Positions 22,463 to 34,479 of a stretch of DNA of 64,000 nt are shown here, one piece after another. Every line of letters starts with the position of its first letter. Positions within the stretch are counted from its first letter, which is position 1. Location of the stretch: contig OZ038451.1 in assembly GCA_964036195.1 (NCBI GenBank), forward strand, positions 8,622,529-8,686,528, given 5' to 3'. This DNA is from Sphaerolaimus hirsutus (taxonomy: Eukaryota > Nematoda > Chromadorea > Monhysterida > Sphaerolaimidae). The translations under genes and the position numbers were made by a program. The notes beneath the pieces are model-generated. The model was not told the DNA's origin and did no database searches. It saw nothing but the letters and a program-made list of their open reading frames with translations.

Positions 22463-23064
22463 AAACTGCCTGTGTGTGTGCTTGTATAGTTTAAAATATG
22501 GATTGATATTTGATTATATTTATATAGTTGCAAATTTAACCCATTTGGTGAAAAAAGTGGTGTGGAATGAAGTGCTAACAGTTGTTAGTATGACAGTTTT
22601 ATCTGTGGGTGTATTTTTTGATATGTGCAATAAATTTCCAGTAGTGTTTGAATTTTTAAAGAACTACGAAACCCGACCAAAGGTCGGAGAGAATACTGCT
22701 AGTCCTTATATAAGGCTGTAAAAACTTATAAATGGTGGTTATTGCTGCATTTTTCACGTTTTTCTCTCAAAATTTTCACTCTGAAAAAATCAACCCCCCG
22801 GGGGTAATTCGAGGAAATACGGTAGTTAGAATGACAATTCAAGGCTTGCATGCCCCCACAATCGACCGTCTACTAACCTATTTTGGCTCTACACACTATC
22901 GGTCCCCTGCGTACACCAGTTTTCAACCGAAAATTCGAACACAAGTCAGCTTTGTACGTATTCGAGTTTTCTAGCATGCGTTATTTTCCATATCCGTCAA
23001 AAATAGTTGACTGACACATGATTTTAGAAAACTCAAATGCGTTCAAAGGTGATTTGAGTTTTCG
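22463..23064. other. Unassigned sequence and right half of the split miniature element
   Basis: 22463-22700 holds an unrecognised 88-codon frame of no obvious family. About 22700-22824 is the right half of the TACCGTATTTCC element whose left half is 12423-12576. From 22825 on, the text ('agaatgacaattcaaggctt') matches a paralogous stretch at about 46270-46700. Confidence 0.5.
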
Positions 23065-23072
23065 AAGCTTCG

Positions 23073-23196
23073 CAGGGGTATTCTTGATTTTGACCCTCCA
23101 GGAGGTTTTATAGATAGCAAATCGCTCCTCCGGAGGGATAGGTAGCTGAAAATTTTACTGGGGGTTCGCGGGGGTTCTATATATATATATATATAT

Positions 23197-23241
<45 letters not shown>

Positions 23242-24858
23242 TTATTTATAAATATATATATAGGCATAGAAGGGAGGAAAAGGAGAAAAATCGCTAAAAG
23301 TAGGTGAAAAACGGTATAAATGGTTATACACTACCGTGCAGAATAGTTGAGACTTTTTGCCCTGCGTAATTAATGTTGCCAGAATTTTGAAATGGTTGAT
23401 ATGCAAAACATTTGGATACTATACATGGGTACCATGGGGGGTTGACTACACATGCCCAGGATGACTGCCCCTCAAGTTCAAATCTGCGTATATTCGTAGT
23501 GTACAAACAAATTAACTCAGTTTGTTCATGTTTCAGAATAGTTGAGACTTTTCTTGTTTTGGGTAGTAGCCACTCAGTATCTCACTTTAAAGTCTATATC
23601 TGATTCCTATGTTCATTTTTTAACAATTTTTTTGCCATGCAACTGCTTGCCTGCATTGCTGAACTCTGTGTGCAGCAAGAAACATTCTTAGCATGAACAG
23701 CATATGGCAATGCATATGTGGAAATGTGGCATTTATTTATTTTTGCTGCAGTTTTGCATCCATTGCCAGCAACTCAGAAATGGGGGTAGGCATACTTCTG
23801 GGTGGGGCTATTTGGTGTGTAAATTTGACATGATGGCTTTGCTCTATTAGGGAGAACAGTTGGCCCAACTGTGAATGAGTAATGTGCAATTATTTTGTAT
23901 GGAATGAAGATGGAAGTTTGTAGGTGCTATAACTTTTTATAGGAAAGAGATATTGAAAAAACGTTTTTGTCATATTAGTTCTCTCTGTCTAAAGAATGTT
24001 ATAGACTGTTCAATAACAAAATTTTGATGCTGCAAACCCCAGTAAAATAAGCATAAAATATTTAGACACCATTGAAAACTTTGAAGTGCCATAACTTGTG
24101 ATTGGAAAGAGATATTGAACTCATTTTTGTTTTAAATGAATCCTCGTTGTCTAAAGTATATGATAGCATATTCAAAAAAAATTATTTTTTCATGTTCAAA
24201 AACTGGGTCAAATTGACATACGTGGTTTAGACATAACTAAACCGACCACAAAAATAGAATTTGCATTATGTCCCGATCATTTTAAGTGTTGAATGAGTAT
24301 AATCAGCCCAGAAATGGTTGAGTTATTAAGCTTCAAACACACTCATCCAGATTGCCTATTTTTTGTATATTTATTGACCATCTTTTTATAGACCCCCCTT
24401 ATCTTGGGCCTGGGGGATTATTTGAGCAAACAAAAATTTTCCGTAGTAGCCCCAGCATTAGACCCCAACATACTCAAACGGCATCAAAATTGGGCAAGGG
24501 ACAAGAAATTGGGAAGCAAAAAAGTGTGGTGGACCCCCAGCCTACTGTTTCTCTATGTGTGAAAAGTCTCAACTATTCTGCACGGTAGTGTATAAGGACA
24601 TAATGTGCTAAAAAAGCTGAAAATAGGCAGTTAGATGCATGAACTAGGGATTTTGGAGGTGAAAATCTATATAACGGTATGTAAAATAGCGATTTTGAGT
24701 GAAAATTGGGGTATAGTTTCGCAAAAATCACTCCAGATAGGTAGATAGCTGGCCGATTTTGGGGAGGCGTAGGGGATAGTGGCCCCAAAATTTTGCCTCT
24801 GGGATAGATAGATAGCTGGGCGGTTTGGGGGGTTATCCCCGCCCCTTTCCTACCCCTG
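23073..24858. mobile_element. hAT-like CAGGGGTA element with nested Tc1-like copy
   Basis: Termini are CAGGGGTATTC and TACCCCTG. The exact 8-bp target duplication AAGCTTCG lies at 23065-23072 and 24859-24866. The arms carry the 'gatagatagctg' text of this family. A TA-rich microsatellite sits at about 23178-23262. The element at 23329-24590 is inserted inside. Confidence 0.85.
23329..24590. mobile_element. Tc1/mariner-like miniature element CACTACCG, sister copy
   Basis: Inverted termini CACTACCGTGCAGAATAGTT and mirror, flanked by TA. It is an intact-length (1,262 bases) non-coding sister of 9514-11191 and lacks the insertion carried by that copy. Open frames inside are short and unconvincing. 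Confidence 0.85.
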
Positions 24859-24866
24859 AAGCTTCG

Positions 24867-25635
24867 GTTGAAAACACGTAGCTTATGGTCGAAATTTCTA
24901 AACTAAGTAATTTTTAAAAGATTGAGTTTACCATGATAACATATTTTCGAGCTCCGCCAACAACAGTTGACGGAACCCTCATTACGGTAAACTCAAACGC
25001 GCTCAAATACCGATTTATCAGTCTCAGATATTTCTGCCATATCTGAAAAACTATCAAATCTGCACACATGAGTGCATAAACGCGGTTTGCTCTGTGGACC
25101 CCCACAGGTCTCAATCTTGGAGACCCCCATTTGTGCTTCACATTCACGATTCTCCTTATTGAATCTTTTCAATTTCATTTGATCGTGTGATTGCAAATCG
25201 CATAAGCAGTGGAAAATATGATTTCATAAAAAGCCTTCATAAATGTGACCTGTTTCGAAGCGGAATGAATTTCGTTGTTGTGAAAGTCAATGTATTGCTG
25301 TTGGATAAACAGAAAAATGAGATAAACGCGATAAGTTTTCGATACATCGATTGCACCACTCGATAAAAATGGCACAATTTTGGAGTGTCATTGGGGTGGC
25401 TGCATAAAGGCACCACCTTGCGGTCAATGTTGTTAAAATCCAACATCCAGAATATGAATAAAAGAAAACTGACAAAATACTAAAACGTGTTATTGTTGTT
25501 TTAACCTTACTTTGTTGTTAGAATGTTAGATTTAGAATTTTTTTAAGTTTGCAGCTTAAGTCATTGGTGCTTTAAGCATGCAAATTCACAGTGAAACTAT
25601 GTGACATATTACCCTTAGTAAAATCTTATCTAAAT
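24867..25635. repeat. Continuation of duplicated non-coding segment
   Basis: 24867-25480 ('tcgagctccgccaacaacag', 'gacccccatttgtgcttca') matches about 46700-47740 with many substitutions. It appears to be an old segmental or dispersed repeat. I see no gene. 25480-25635 is unassigned. Confidence 0.5.
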
Positions 25636-26834
25636 AAACTGCGTTCGGATCAGGTCCGGCAGTCAGTTTCTGACCTGACTGCTGGCGCTATAACTCCTGC
25701 TGTGGGGTGAATTAAGAGATGAAATTTGGGTGGGACGTATTTTAGCCGACATTCCCCCCCCCCCTACTATACTCCAACGCGGGGGCGACGGCAACCCCCC
25801 TAAGTGTGGGTCGCTGTATACGCGCAAAAAATTTACAGAATTTCGCTGTCCGCGTCAAGTCCGGCACCCACTGGTTTTTCACCACTTTGGCTGCCTTAAC
25901 TCCAGAGTCCGACACCCTATAAATTTTTTCAAAAATGCTCAATGCAGTCATCTCATGCAGTTTTACAATTCTACAGACCCATATGATACTGTACAATGCA
26001 AGTGAAGTTACCCGTTAAGCGATATTTTAGCAATGACCCTACAGTTGCATCCTAAAAATTCACTAATAATATATTTTTTTGTTAGACACTTTAAAAGTTG
26101 TTTTAGGATGCCCTCTAGGGAAGGGTTTAAGGTGTAAAATTGCATAAAAAAACTTTACCCCAATAATGCCCCACTAAGGAATTTTAATGGGGGTAACTGT
26201 TCTGACATCACCTATGACATCATCACAGTACAAATTTGTATGGTGATGATGTCATAAGTGACTTCATCACATTCACCCCCATTAAAATTCCTTAGTGGGG
26301 CATTTTTGGGATAAGGTTTCTTATGCAATTTTATACCTTAGACCCTTCCCTAGAGGGCATCCTAAACCAACTTTTCAAGTGTCTAATAAAAAATATATTT
26401 AAACTGAATTTGGCTAGGTGAAACGCAAGTTGGTCCTGGACCTGATGCAAACACTGTATCTGTAAAAAAAAACAGCGCGGTATACGCAGTGAGCGGCACT
26501 TTTGGTGAGTCGATGGTGCCACAGGATGTTGACGATAACCCCCCAAAATTTCAGCTATTTTGTGTCCACGTTTCTGGAGTTAAGGCAGCCAAAGTGGTGA
26601 AAAACAACTGGGTGCCGGACTTGACGCGGACAGCGAAATTCTGTAAGATTTTCTGCGCGTATACAGCGACCCACACTTAGGGGGGTCGCCGTCGCCCCTG
26701 CGTTGGAGTATAGTAGGGGGGAATGTCGGCTACGTCCCACCCAAATTTCATCTCTTAATTCCCCCCACAGCGGGAGTTATGGCGACAGCAGTCAGGTCAG
26801 AAACTGACTGCCGGACCTGATCCGAACGCAGTTT
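25636..26834. mobile_element. Long palindromic element AACTGCGTTCGGATCAGG
   Basis: The arms include AACTGCGTTCGGATCAGGTC and 'ggcagtcagtttctgacctg', mirrored at the right end up to GATCCGAACGCAGTT. The middle (around 26110-26340) is also inverted. At 1.2 kb the whole unit is close to a perfect hairpin. No target duplication could be fixed. Confidence 0.7.
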
Positions 26835-27971
26835 ACATTGAAGTCAGGTCAGGGGTCTAGTAGGGGGGTTTGCAATGAACTACACCCAAGCATAAACCAA
26901 ACTTTACTGCAAATTTAGAAAAAATATACATTTTTCTTCAAAGAAATTATCAATTTTGGAGGAAAATAAATCAGGAATTATTATACATAGGTATTATGTA
27001 AATAACAAATTGAATGTAATTTCATCAGCGTTTTACTTTGATTTCACTAAAATCACTGTCACTCAAGCCAACCAAATTCTCACATCATGCCAACCAAAAT
27101 TCCTCAAGAACAGTAGGTAGTTTCTGAAAAGATAACATTTATTTGGCAGCTATTTTATGCTATTTTATGAATGAAAAAAATATGTATGAAATAAACATAA
27201 AATACAGAAAAAACTATATGCCTTGGTATCTGCGGTAAAATACATCAAATGCAAATTATCCCCAAAAATATTTTTTGTTATTATTTGTGTTTTTCATAAT
27301 GGTACTTTTAAGAAATCTAGAAAACATCGAAATTGAAAATTTTGCCATTTGTGAACAGCTTACTTCTAATTTTACTGTGCTACACAACCTACCACTATCC
27401 CTGTGACTCTGTATATCGCGGAATTGGCTCCTGGCCAACTTCTAGTAAATACTAAAAGCATAACCCAAACATACAGCAGAGCTCCATCCCCTGGCAGATG
27501 TCACAAACTTTCACATTGTCTCTTATCTTCCCAATGATGTCTGGCAGGCTCCCAATAATTTTTTGACACACTGGGTCAGGGTGTTTTTCGCATAGTACTC
27601 CCAATACTTTAGTTATCTGTTCAATATTGTGTCCACGTATTTTCACTTGGGCATACACCACAGTGGACAAGAGCAAACACGGTGCGCACTTTTTTGGATC
27701 GGACCGCGTCTCCAAACTTGGGATCTGAAATGAAAATGGCGGCTCGGGATTTACTGGGTTTACTGTTGTAACAATTGAAAAACAGCTTTTTTCAAATTTA
27801 ATAGACAGTATACTGTATATCCTCGAATAAGTCCCGCTTGAATAACTCCCACCGTTGGCCGAGTGAGAAAAAAATACCCCCTTATAACTCTCCCCTCAAA
27901 ACCTCTGACGAAAAATAACTCCCTTGGGTCTTTTTCGAGAACATAAGGCAATCTACTGGTTTGTCTGCACT

Positions 27972-28627
27972 TCTGGGGCCAGATTTGATTCTCCCTACAG
28001 ATTTGTAGGGTAGGATGTACGCCCGACAGATTTTTTAAAGTTTAGCCGCATCGACGCACATGCAACGAGAGCAAGGCGGTTCGTAAAATATTCGAAACCA
28101 TCCCTTAAGGTCGCCGATATTGCAATATGACGTATATCACTTCAATTTCAGCACGGAAATCATGATTTCATCATTTCTTGGCCGTCGGCCAATTCGTTTT
28201 TTTTATTATTTTGTCGTGCGGGTTACTCGCATAAGTCGCGCTTTTGTGTAGTCAGGTGGTCACTTTTTTAGTGTTCACTGCCTACAACCGAAACCATGAG
28301 TGCAGCGCAAGAAAGAAATGCATGCACGAGCGTACAAAAGCGCGACTTATGCGAGTAACCCGCACGACAAATTAAAATAAAAAACGAATTGGCAGACGGC
28401 CAAGAAATGACGAAATCGTGATTTCCGGGCCAAAATCGAAGCGATATACGTCAGATTGCAATATTGGCGACCTTTCGTTTCGTGATAGTTTCGTGATTGG
28501 GATAGTTTCGTGTATTTTACGAACCGCCTTGCTCTCGGTGCATGTGCATCGATGCGGCTGAACTTTAAAAAATCTATCGGGCATACGCCCTACCCTACAA
28601 ATCTGTAGGGAGAATTAAATCTGGCCC
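27972..28627. mobile_element. Palindromic element GGCCAGATTTGATTCTCCC
   Basis: The left arm GGCCAGATTTGATTCTCCCT is mirrored at the right as GGGAGAATTAAATCTGGCC. Long internal arms ('gcgggttactcgcataagtc' and mirror) make it nearly one hairpin. Copy 3 of the saposin locus has the uninterrupted site near 43231 ('tctggggccagttccgc'). The flanks ctggggcc and ctggggct suggest a duplication of about 8 bp. Confidence 0.75.
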
Positions 28628-28870
28628 CTGGGGCTAGTTCCGCAAACTGAGAAGTGGGAAGTGAAATGGCAAAGGCGAAGTAAAAGCGCAAAGGCGAAGT
28701 GAAATGGCAAGTGAATTGAGAAGGAAATTGGCAAAAGCGAAGGGAAATTAATTTTAATTTTAATTTTTATAAGTTTACTTTTGCCAATTCACTTGCCATT
28801 TCACTTTGCCTTTGCGTTTTTACTTCGCCTTTGGCATTTCACTTCTCATTTTGTGGAACTGGCACCTGAT
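28628..28870. repeat. Small palindrome GCCAGTTCCGCA
   Basis: The arms run through 'gttccgcaaactgagaagtg' and its mirror ending 'ttgtggaactggcacctg'. The arms are made of 'gaagtgaaatggcaaaggc'-type units. The same insertion is in copy 3 (about 43240-43470). Relatives are near 33060-33180 and 45860-45990. Confidence 0.65.
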
Positions 28871-29017
28871 TTACCTTAATAGGAAATCAATCAACCAATA
28901 AACTTGCACAGCTTGAAAATTTCTGTTCAATTTATCAACCTACTCTTTGTGCATCCAACACTTCACGGCTCAATGTGGCCAGCATTTCATCGTTTTCCAA
29001 TTCTGCTACTCCAGGAC

Positions 29018-29859
29018 CAGGGTCGGCAAAATCTCAGAAAAAAATAAAAAAATAATAAAAATAAAATGGAAAATTGAAGAATAAAATAAAATAGAAAATT
29101 GATAAAATAAAAATACAATTTTACTAAAATTCGAATTTTAGTAAAATTTTAGTAAAATTGTACAAAAATTCGAATTTTCATACAATTTTAGTAAAATTTT
29201 ACAAAAACACGAGTGTCTGTAAAATTCTTTAAAAAGTTTTCTATCCTGTTGCTTAAGACTCTAGCTGCCAATTTGCAGAACTGGTGCCTTGTTGTTGCTT
29301 TCATTGTTCTGATTGAAAAATATTTTTGCTCAAAATTGCTAATTTTCACATCTTTTAATATATTTTCAGCTACAACATCACTAATTTATGTGATTTTCTT
29401 CTGATTTTCTTCGTTCCATACCTTTAAAAAGCCCATGTATTGAACCCCGCAAGCCCCGCCCCCCCCCCCCACCCTAAAGAAAACTAACAAGCAAATTTTT
29501 AGCTATCTTTCCCTCGGGAGGAGCAATTAGCTACATATCTATCCTGCCCCTGTGAGGGTGATAATAATTCAAGATATTATACCTGGATATTATTATGTCG
29601 CAACCCTGTCACAAGTCTACATTAAAAGTTTTTGTATTTATCTGCATGCTTCTAGTGTGCATATTGTTTTATGGCCTTTGCATCCAAGATTCCGATTTTT
29701 TGTAAAATTTTTGTAAAATGGTTACATTTTATTTTATTAATGACATTTCAGAATAAAATAAAATAAAATAAAATGAAACATGAATAAAATAAATAAATAC
29801 AGTTTTCATAAAAATAAAATACAATTTTAGTAAAAAGAATTTTACTAAAACCAACCATG
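29018..29859. mobile_element. hAT-like AAAATAAAAT element inserted in saposin exon 2
   Basis: The left terminus is CAGGGTCGG and the right terminus mirrors CATGGTTGG. The exact 8-bp target duplication TCCAGGAC lies at 29010-29017 and 29860-29867. The arms are AAATAAAAT and TTTAGTAAAATT repeats. A fragment of the CAGGGG 'gctatct' family sits inside at about 29408-29575. Copies 1 and 3 of the gene provide empty sites. Confidence 0.9.
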
Positions 29860-29887
29860 TCCAGGACTGGGCTGTAAATAGTAAATA

Positions 29888-30068
29888 TCGTATATATCCT
29901 TGAAAAAGACCCCAGGGGAGTTGTTATTTCATCAGATGCTTTAGCGTTAGGGGGGAGTTATTCAAGGGGGAATGTTATTCAAGGGGGAGTTATGTCTTAC
30001 TCACCTGCCCAACAGGGAAGTTATTCTAGGGGGTGTTATTCGAGGGTTTTTTTCCAAGGATATACCGT
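29888..30068. repeat. TACCGTATATCC-type element in saposin copy 2 intron 1
   Basis: It runs from ATATCCTTGAAAAAGACCCC to AAGGATATACCGTA with GTTATTCAAGGGGG modules and the 'tcacctgcccaaca' spacer. It is orthologous to insertions in copies 1 and 3. Confidence 0.7.
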
Positions 30069-30190
30069 AAAAATATCACATTTGCGCTGCATAAAATATT
30101 CAGACATTATTGAGCTAAATTTGGAAAAATTATTACCCATGCCACTGCAGCTGCGATGCACATTAGGACCAGCAAAAATGAGTTGTTCAT

Positions 30191-31367
30191 CTTGTTTCTG
30201 TGTCTTTGAGACTTTTACTGAAAACTGATGTAAATGTATAAGAAATTTGAACAGAGAAAACAGACAGTGATCTACAGGTCAAATTGTTCTCCTTAAGTAT
30301 CTTCGATTTGACAACTCATGCTTTGTTATCACCCTGTCTGTCTGTTTCTGTGATATTTCATGCGATGACATATCACAAAATGACACCGCTATACAATGAC
30401 ACAGATTAAGGTGCTCTTTGCCTATCAAGTCTCAACACAATGTTAGCTAAGACTAGTGATGGAAAAGTGCTAAAAAGTGGCACCACCCATTGAACGAAGG
30501 GCACAACAGTAAGGAAGGACACTACTAGTGGCAAAGAGAGTTTTAAATGCTGCCACAGGAAAAATGGTTGATTTTGAGAAACTTGATTTTAAATAATTTC
30601 AGAAGATCTCTCAAAAAAATACACCATAAATTGCATCGAATGTCTCTGAGAAAGACCAGGGGGCGGTCCCAAGCCCTGTAAAGTGTAAAGTAAAGTGTCA
30701 AATGTAAAGTATAGTGTCAAATGTAAAGTCAAATGTAAAATAAAGTGTCACTTGCGAGTTCCGCAAGTGACAAAGTCAAGAGTCAAGTTAAAAGTCAAGA
30801 GTACAGCACTTATTCAACTTGCGGGACTGGCCCCTGAAACTATTGAAGTACTGTATATCCGTGAATAAGTCCCCCGGGGAGTTATTTTTTCGTCAGAAGT
30901 TTCTGAGGGGGAGTTATTCGAGAGAGGGGGAGTTATTCAAGGGGGGAGTTATTTTTTCGTCAGTTTTTCCAGTAAAATTTGTGATAAATTTACTGCTCAA
31001 ATGAGGTAAATTTGGTAACATAAATGATTAGTAGGAATACAAAATTAACAAGTCAAGCAGTGAAAACAATGTTAGCGAACTCTAGCTGCAAGATATTACA
31101 TATATTTACATATCATATCAAATACATAGAACGTTTTTTGTAAATGTAAAATGTTATGAAATGTTTCTACCCATCAAACTCGGAGTTATTAGAGGGGGGG
31201 AGTTATTCGAGGGGGGAGTTGTTTTTTTCCTCACACTCACAAGAGTGGGGACTTAATCGAGAGGGAGAGTTATTCGAGAGGGGAACTTATTCGAGGATAT
31301 ACGGTAAATATAAATCTTCAATTATTATTTATATCTCTGGAAAATGCCATTACGTAGAAAGAAATAT
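30191..31367. other. 5' flank of saposin copy 2 with miniature elements
   Basis: 30230-30655 matches the 5' flank of copy 3 (44290-44650) closely. It may contain the promoter, though I see no defined site. About 30660-30835 is a palindromic element (CCCAAGCCCTGTAAAGTGTA arm). 30849-31306 is a complete TACTGTATATCC element ending GAGGATATACGGTA. Confidence 0.55.
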
Positions 31368-31515
31368 ACTGTATTTCTTCTAATAGAACGGCATACCTCC
31401 AATAGAACGGCACCTCCCATAGAACTACAGGTTTTGGCACGTTTTTACGCCAACGAAAACAATATAACGGCAGCCTCCAATTGACCGGCACCTCCAATAG
31501 AACGGCAGGTAGAAA
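31368..31515. repeat. TACTGTATTTCTTCTAATAGAACGGC fragment
   Basis: The left end TACTGTATTTCTTCTAATAG is followed by repeated 'aatagaacggcacctcc' modules. The end style resembles the other TACCGTAT families, but the internal module is different. The right end is absent. Confidence 0.5.
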
Positions 31516-31581
31516 TTATGTTGGGAGTGCACCAAAACACAAAAATAAGTAGAAAATGGATGGTGACAACGTTCTCCAACA

Positions 31582-32785
31582 ATCGGGGAGGTGCGGCGAC
31601 TCACTACAGGGTGGGTCGCCCTATATGCAACAGTTTTTTTTGGCGTTTTTGGTGTCCCAAACAAGTTCACCACCCACTTGATTGGCTACACTATGAGAGA
31701 CGTATATCCAGCTGTGATGGCTCTATAAAGCTGAAATTTGGGGGATGTCTTGCCAACAACCCCCTCACAATACACCAGGCGGGCGGCTGCCGACGACCCA
31801 CTGAAGCATGGGTCACTGCAAATAAAGTTAACCATTTTCTAAAAACAGCCCAAGTGTCCCAAAAAAAGTTCATCACCCAACTCCATTAAAAAATGTTGCA
31901 ACGACATACCTAGGTAATATAAAACTGAATCCTGTTGGAACCCTAGTTCAGCCAAAAAAAATTTTTTCAGTAGGGCACCCACCCTGTCCCATAAACGGTA
32001 GACCAAAAATTTCACTTTAAACCAATTTTTTGTATCACACTTAAAAAGTTGGTTTACAAAGTTCACTAGAGAATGGTCTAAGGTTCAAAGTTATGTAAAC
32101 AACATAACCTCTAAAATGCCTCCATAAGGAAATTTACTTTAATTTAGGTGAATTCTATGATGTCAAAATGATGTCATTGCAGGAACAAAATTTGACAAAA
32201 TTTTCACTTTTTCATTTACCCCAAATAAATTTTCTTATGGAAGCATTTTAGAGGTTATGTTGTTTACATAACTTTGAACGTTAGACCCTTCCCTAGCGAA
32301 CTTTGTAAACCTTCTTTATAAGTGTGAAACAAAAAATTGGTTTAAATTGAAATATTTGGTCTGCTGTTTATGGGATGGAGCGGGAGCGGAAAATACTGAA
32401 AAAAATTTTTAATCAGCAGAATTAGGGTTCAAACCCGATTCAGTTTTATATTAGGTATGTTGTTGCAACATTTTTATAGTGCAGTTGGGTGGTGAACTTG
32501 TTTGGGACACTTGGGCTGTTCTTAAAAAAATGATCAACTTTATATGCAGTGACCCATGCTTTAGTGGGTCATCGGCAGCCGCCCCACTGCTGTATTGTGA
32601 GGGGGTTGTTGGCAAGACATCCCCCAAATTTCAGCTTTCTACCACCCTCACAGCTGGAAATATAGGCTTCAAAGTGTAGCTAATCAAGTGGGTGGTGAAC
32701 TTGCTTGGGACACCAAAAACGCCAAAAAATTTTGTTGCATATAGGGCGACCCACCCTGTAGTGAGTCACCGCACCTCCCCCTATT
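31582..32785. mobile_element. Long inverted-repeat element GGTGCGGCGACTCACTACAGG
   Basis: The arms include 'actcactacagggtgggtcg' and 'aagttcaccacccacttgat', mirrored at 32660-32785. The middle has 'aacataacctctaaaatgcc' and its mirror. It is a relative of 20495-21940 with a truncated left end. Confidence 0.65.
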
Positions 32786-32869
32786 GTTGGGGAGTAAGGG
32801 GGTCTTACAACTTTATATATACAAAGTTTCAGTCTTATAGCACCCCCATGGACGGAGATATTACATCTG

Positions 32870-33374
32870 ATATTCAGCAAGCTGACAGGTTAATATACCG
32901 CTACTTTTGGAAACTGCTGCAACTTGCTGAAAATGCTGACAACAGCAAACAAGTGGTTTCCAAGTGGCAAGCTTGGTTTCCCGGTGTCTGGAACCCCCCC
33001 CCCCCAGTGCCTGGCTGGCTCCCGTTTTTAGAGAATACTGCAGTGGCATTGGCACCTGGTGCCAGTTCCAGAAGTGGAGTAGTGAGAAGTAAAATTGCAA
33101 AAGCGAAGTAAAAAAAGAAATGAGTTATCTTCGCTTTTGCCATTTTACTTCTCACTTCTCCACTTGCGGAACCGGCCCCTGGTGCCCCTTTTTGCTGTGT
33201 CCTAGTCCTTGGTACCATTAGTTCTTTTTCGCTGCTAATTGCATACAAAATGGTGTGTCACACATCTCACACAGGAGTCATGGCGTTGCTTTCTGATGAT
33301 AACATCTATGCATGATGTTCTATGATCTTCTGTGCTTATTCATCAAATGATCGTGACCACTAAAGGTTGTAACT
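32870..33374. repeat. Third copy of the duplicated non-coding segment
   Basis: It matches 11280-12420 and 45860-46150, with an inverted 'gaagtgagaagtaaaa' insertion in the middle. No gene is seen. Confidence 0.5.
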
Positions 33375-33545
33375 AGGGCTCGAACTCGACTCGACTCGAC
33401 TCAACTCGTGACTCGAGGGTAAAATGGGGTGCCGACTCGACTCAACTGACTCGACCGGAAAAATATGGCCCAGACTCGAGACTCGAGGTTTTTGCCCGAC
33501 TCGACTCAAAAATTCAGCAATATTCGAGTCGGGGTTTCCCATTGA
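33375..33545. repeat. TAGGGCTCGAACTCGA element fragment, CTCGA repeats
   Basis: It begins TAGGGCTCGAACTCGACTCG and continues as CTCGACTCGA and 'gactcgagac' repeats. This looks like the hAT-like simple-repeat style, with its right end missing. Confidence 0.5.
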
Positions 33546-33658
33546 ATCATATCAAAAATATCAATTTTAATAGGACTTTTAAACATATTTTTCAAAAATT
33601 TTGCGCGCGAGCACGCATGTCCGCACCGCATGCAGCAATATAAATTGCTTGTCATATC

Positions 33659-33992
33659 TACCGTATTTGCTTGAATAATCCCCCTGGGGGATTATTATTT
33701 CGTCAGACATTTTTGAGGGGGGAACTATTCGAGGGGGGGAATTATTCAAGGGGGGGAATTATTATTTCGTCAAAATTTTCAAGCATGTTTCCATCAACTC
33801 ATTTCCTGAAACATGCCTTATAAACACAATAACGTGCCATTTTTGTTAAAATTAGGTAGAACAAATTAATCAAATCTTTAAAGGGGGGGATTATTCGAGG
33901 GGGGAATTATTAGTTCCTCACTCGTGTTACAGGGGGGGATTATTCGAGGGGGGGAATTATTCAAGGGGGGTACTATTCAAGCAAATACGGTA
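33659..33992. mobile_element. TACCGTATTTGC miniature element
   Basis: The ends TACCGTATTTGCTTGAATAA and CAAGCAAATACGGTA are flanked by TA. Internal modules are GAATAATCCCCC on one arm and GGGGGGATTATTCGA on the other. The subfamily is distinct from the TACCGTATTTCC and TACCGTATATCC elements. Confidence 0.75.
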
Positions 33993-34479
33993 TTCAACAA
34001 TATCTAGAGTCAAGCTTCTCAACTCAAGTTGCTATACAATTCTACAGAATGAAACACACACACCATGTCAAATACATTCTACAATGCTGGCACTGACTCA
34101 AAAAGATGTAATGTAGTTGATTTAACTTCACTATTGGATTGGAATGAATGAATGAATATGAGTACAACAATGTCTAGGCAGTATGTGTCGTTGTCACCTT
34201 CTCTTGACACTTTGCATGACATTTGACATTTGACATTTTACAGGGCATTTTACAGGATCACCAGCCTCTGTAAACAAACACTCCCATTAAAATAGGTATA
34301 ACTGGAAAAATCTCTGCCATTCAAAAACCAGGTCATTTAAAGATGTTGTTTTCCATCCCCAGGCTGGCTTCATTTTTGTTTGTGGCAACATCAAGAAAGT
34401 GAACATATGTGACAAAATGTTTTATTTTTGCTTTATCTTGATATTAAAATCAACTGTTGGCATTGAAAACATTGGTTGG
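33993..34479. other. Stretch with no recognised gene
   Basis: Unassigned AT-rich sequence up to the second gap. 'ttgacactttgcatgacatttgac' near 34200 resembles arms of the AAGTGTCAAATG palindromes. Confidence 0.4.

Larger units (their letters stand above)
27452..30190 (-). pseudogene. Secreted saposin-like protein, copy 2 (exon 2 disrupted)
   Basis: Exon 1 is 30137-30190 (minus), encoding the signal peptide MNNSFLLVLMCIAAAVAW with donor gtaata. Exon 2 is 28944-29871, interrupted by the transposon at 29018-29859; the two outer pieces total 78 bases, an in-frame 26 codons. Exon 3 is 27452-27724, a saposin-B-like domain with nine cysteines (KCAPC ... CEKHPDPVC ... CDIC ... LCC ... GLC). Before the insertion the gene would have been open from start to stop. 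Reading into the transposon from exon 2 meets TAG after about five foreign codons. Unless the insert is spliced out, the product is a short peptide. A palindromic element (about 27972-28627) also enlarges intron 2. Confidence 0.8.

Noticed and set aside
22455-22721. 88-codon frame beginning MQTNCLCVCLYSLKYG
   Set aside because: It starts in the target duplication of one transposon and ends in another, with no family resemblance.
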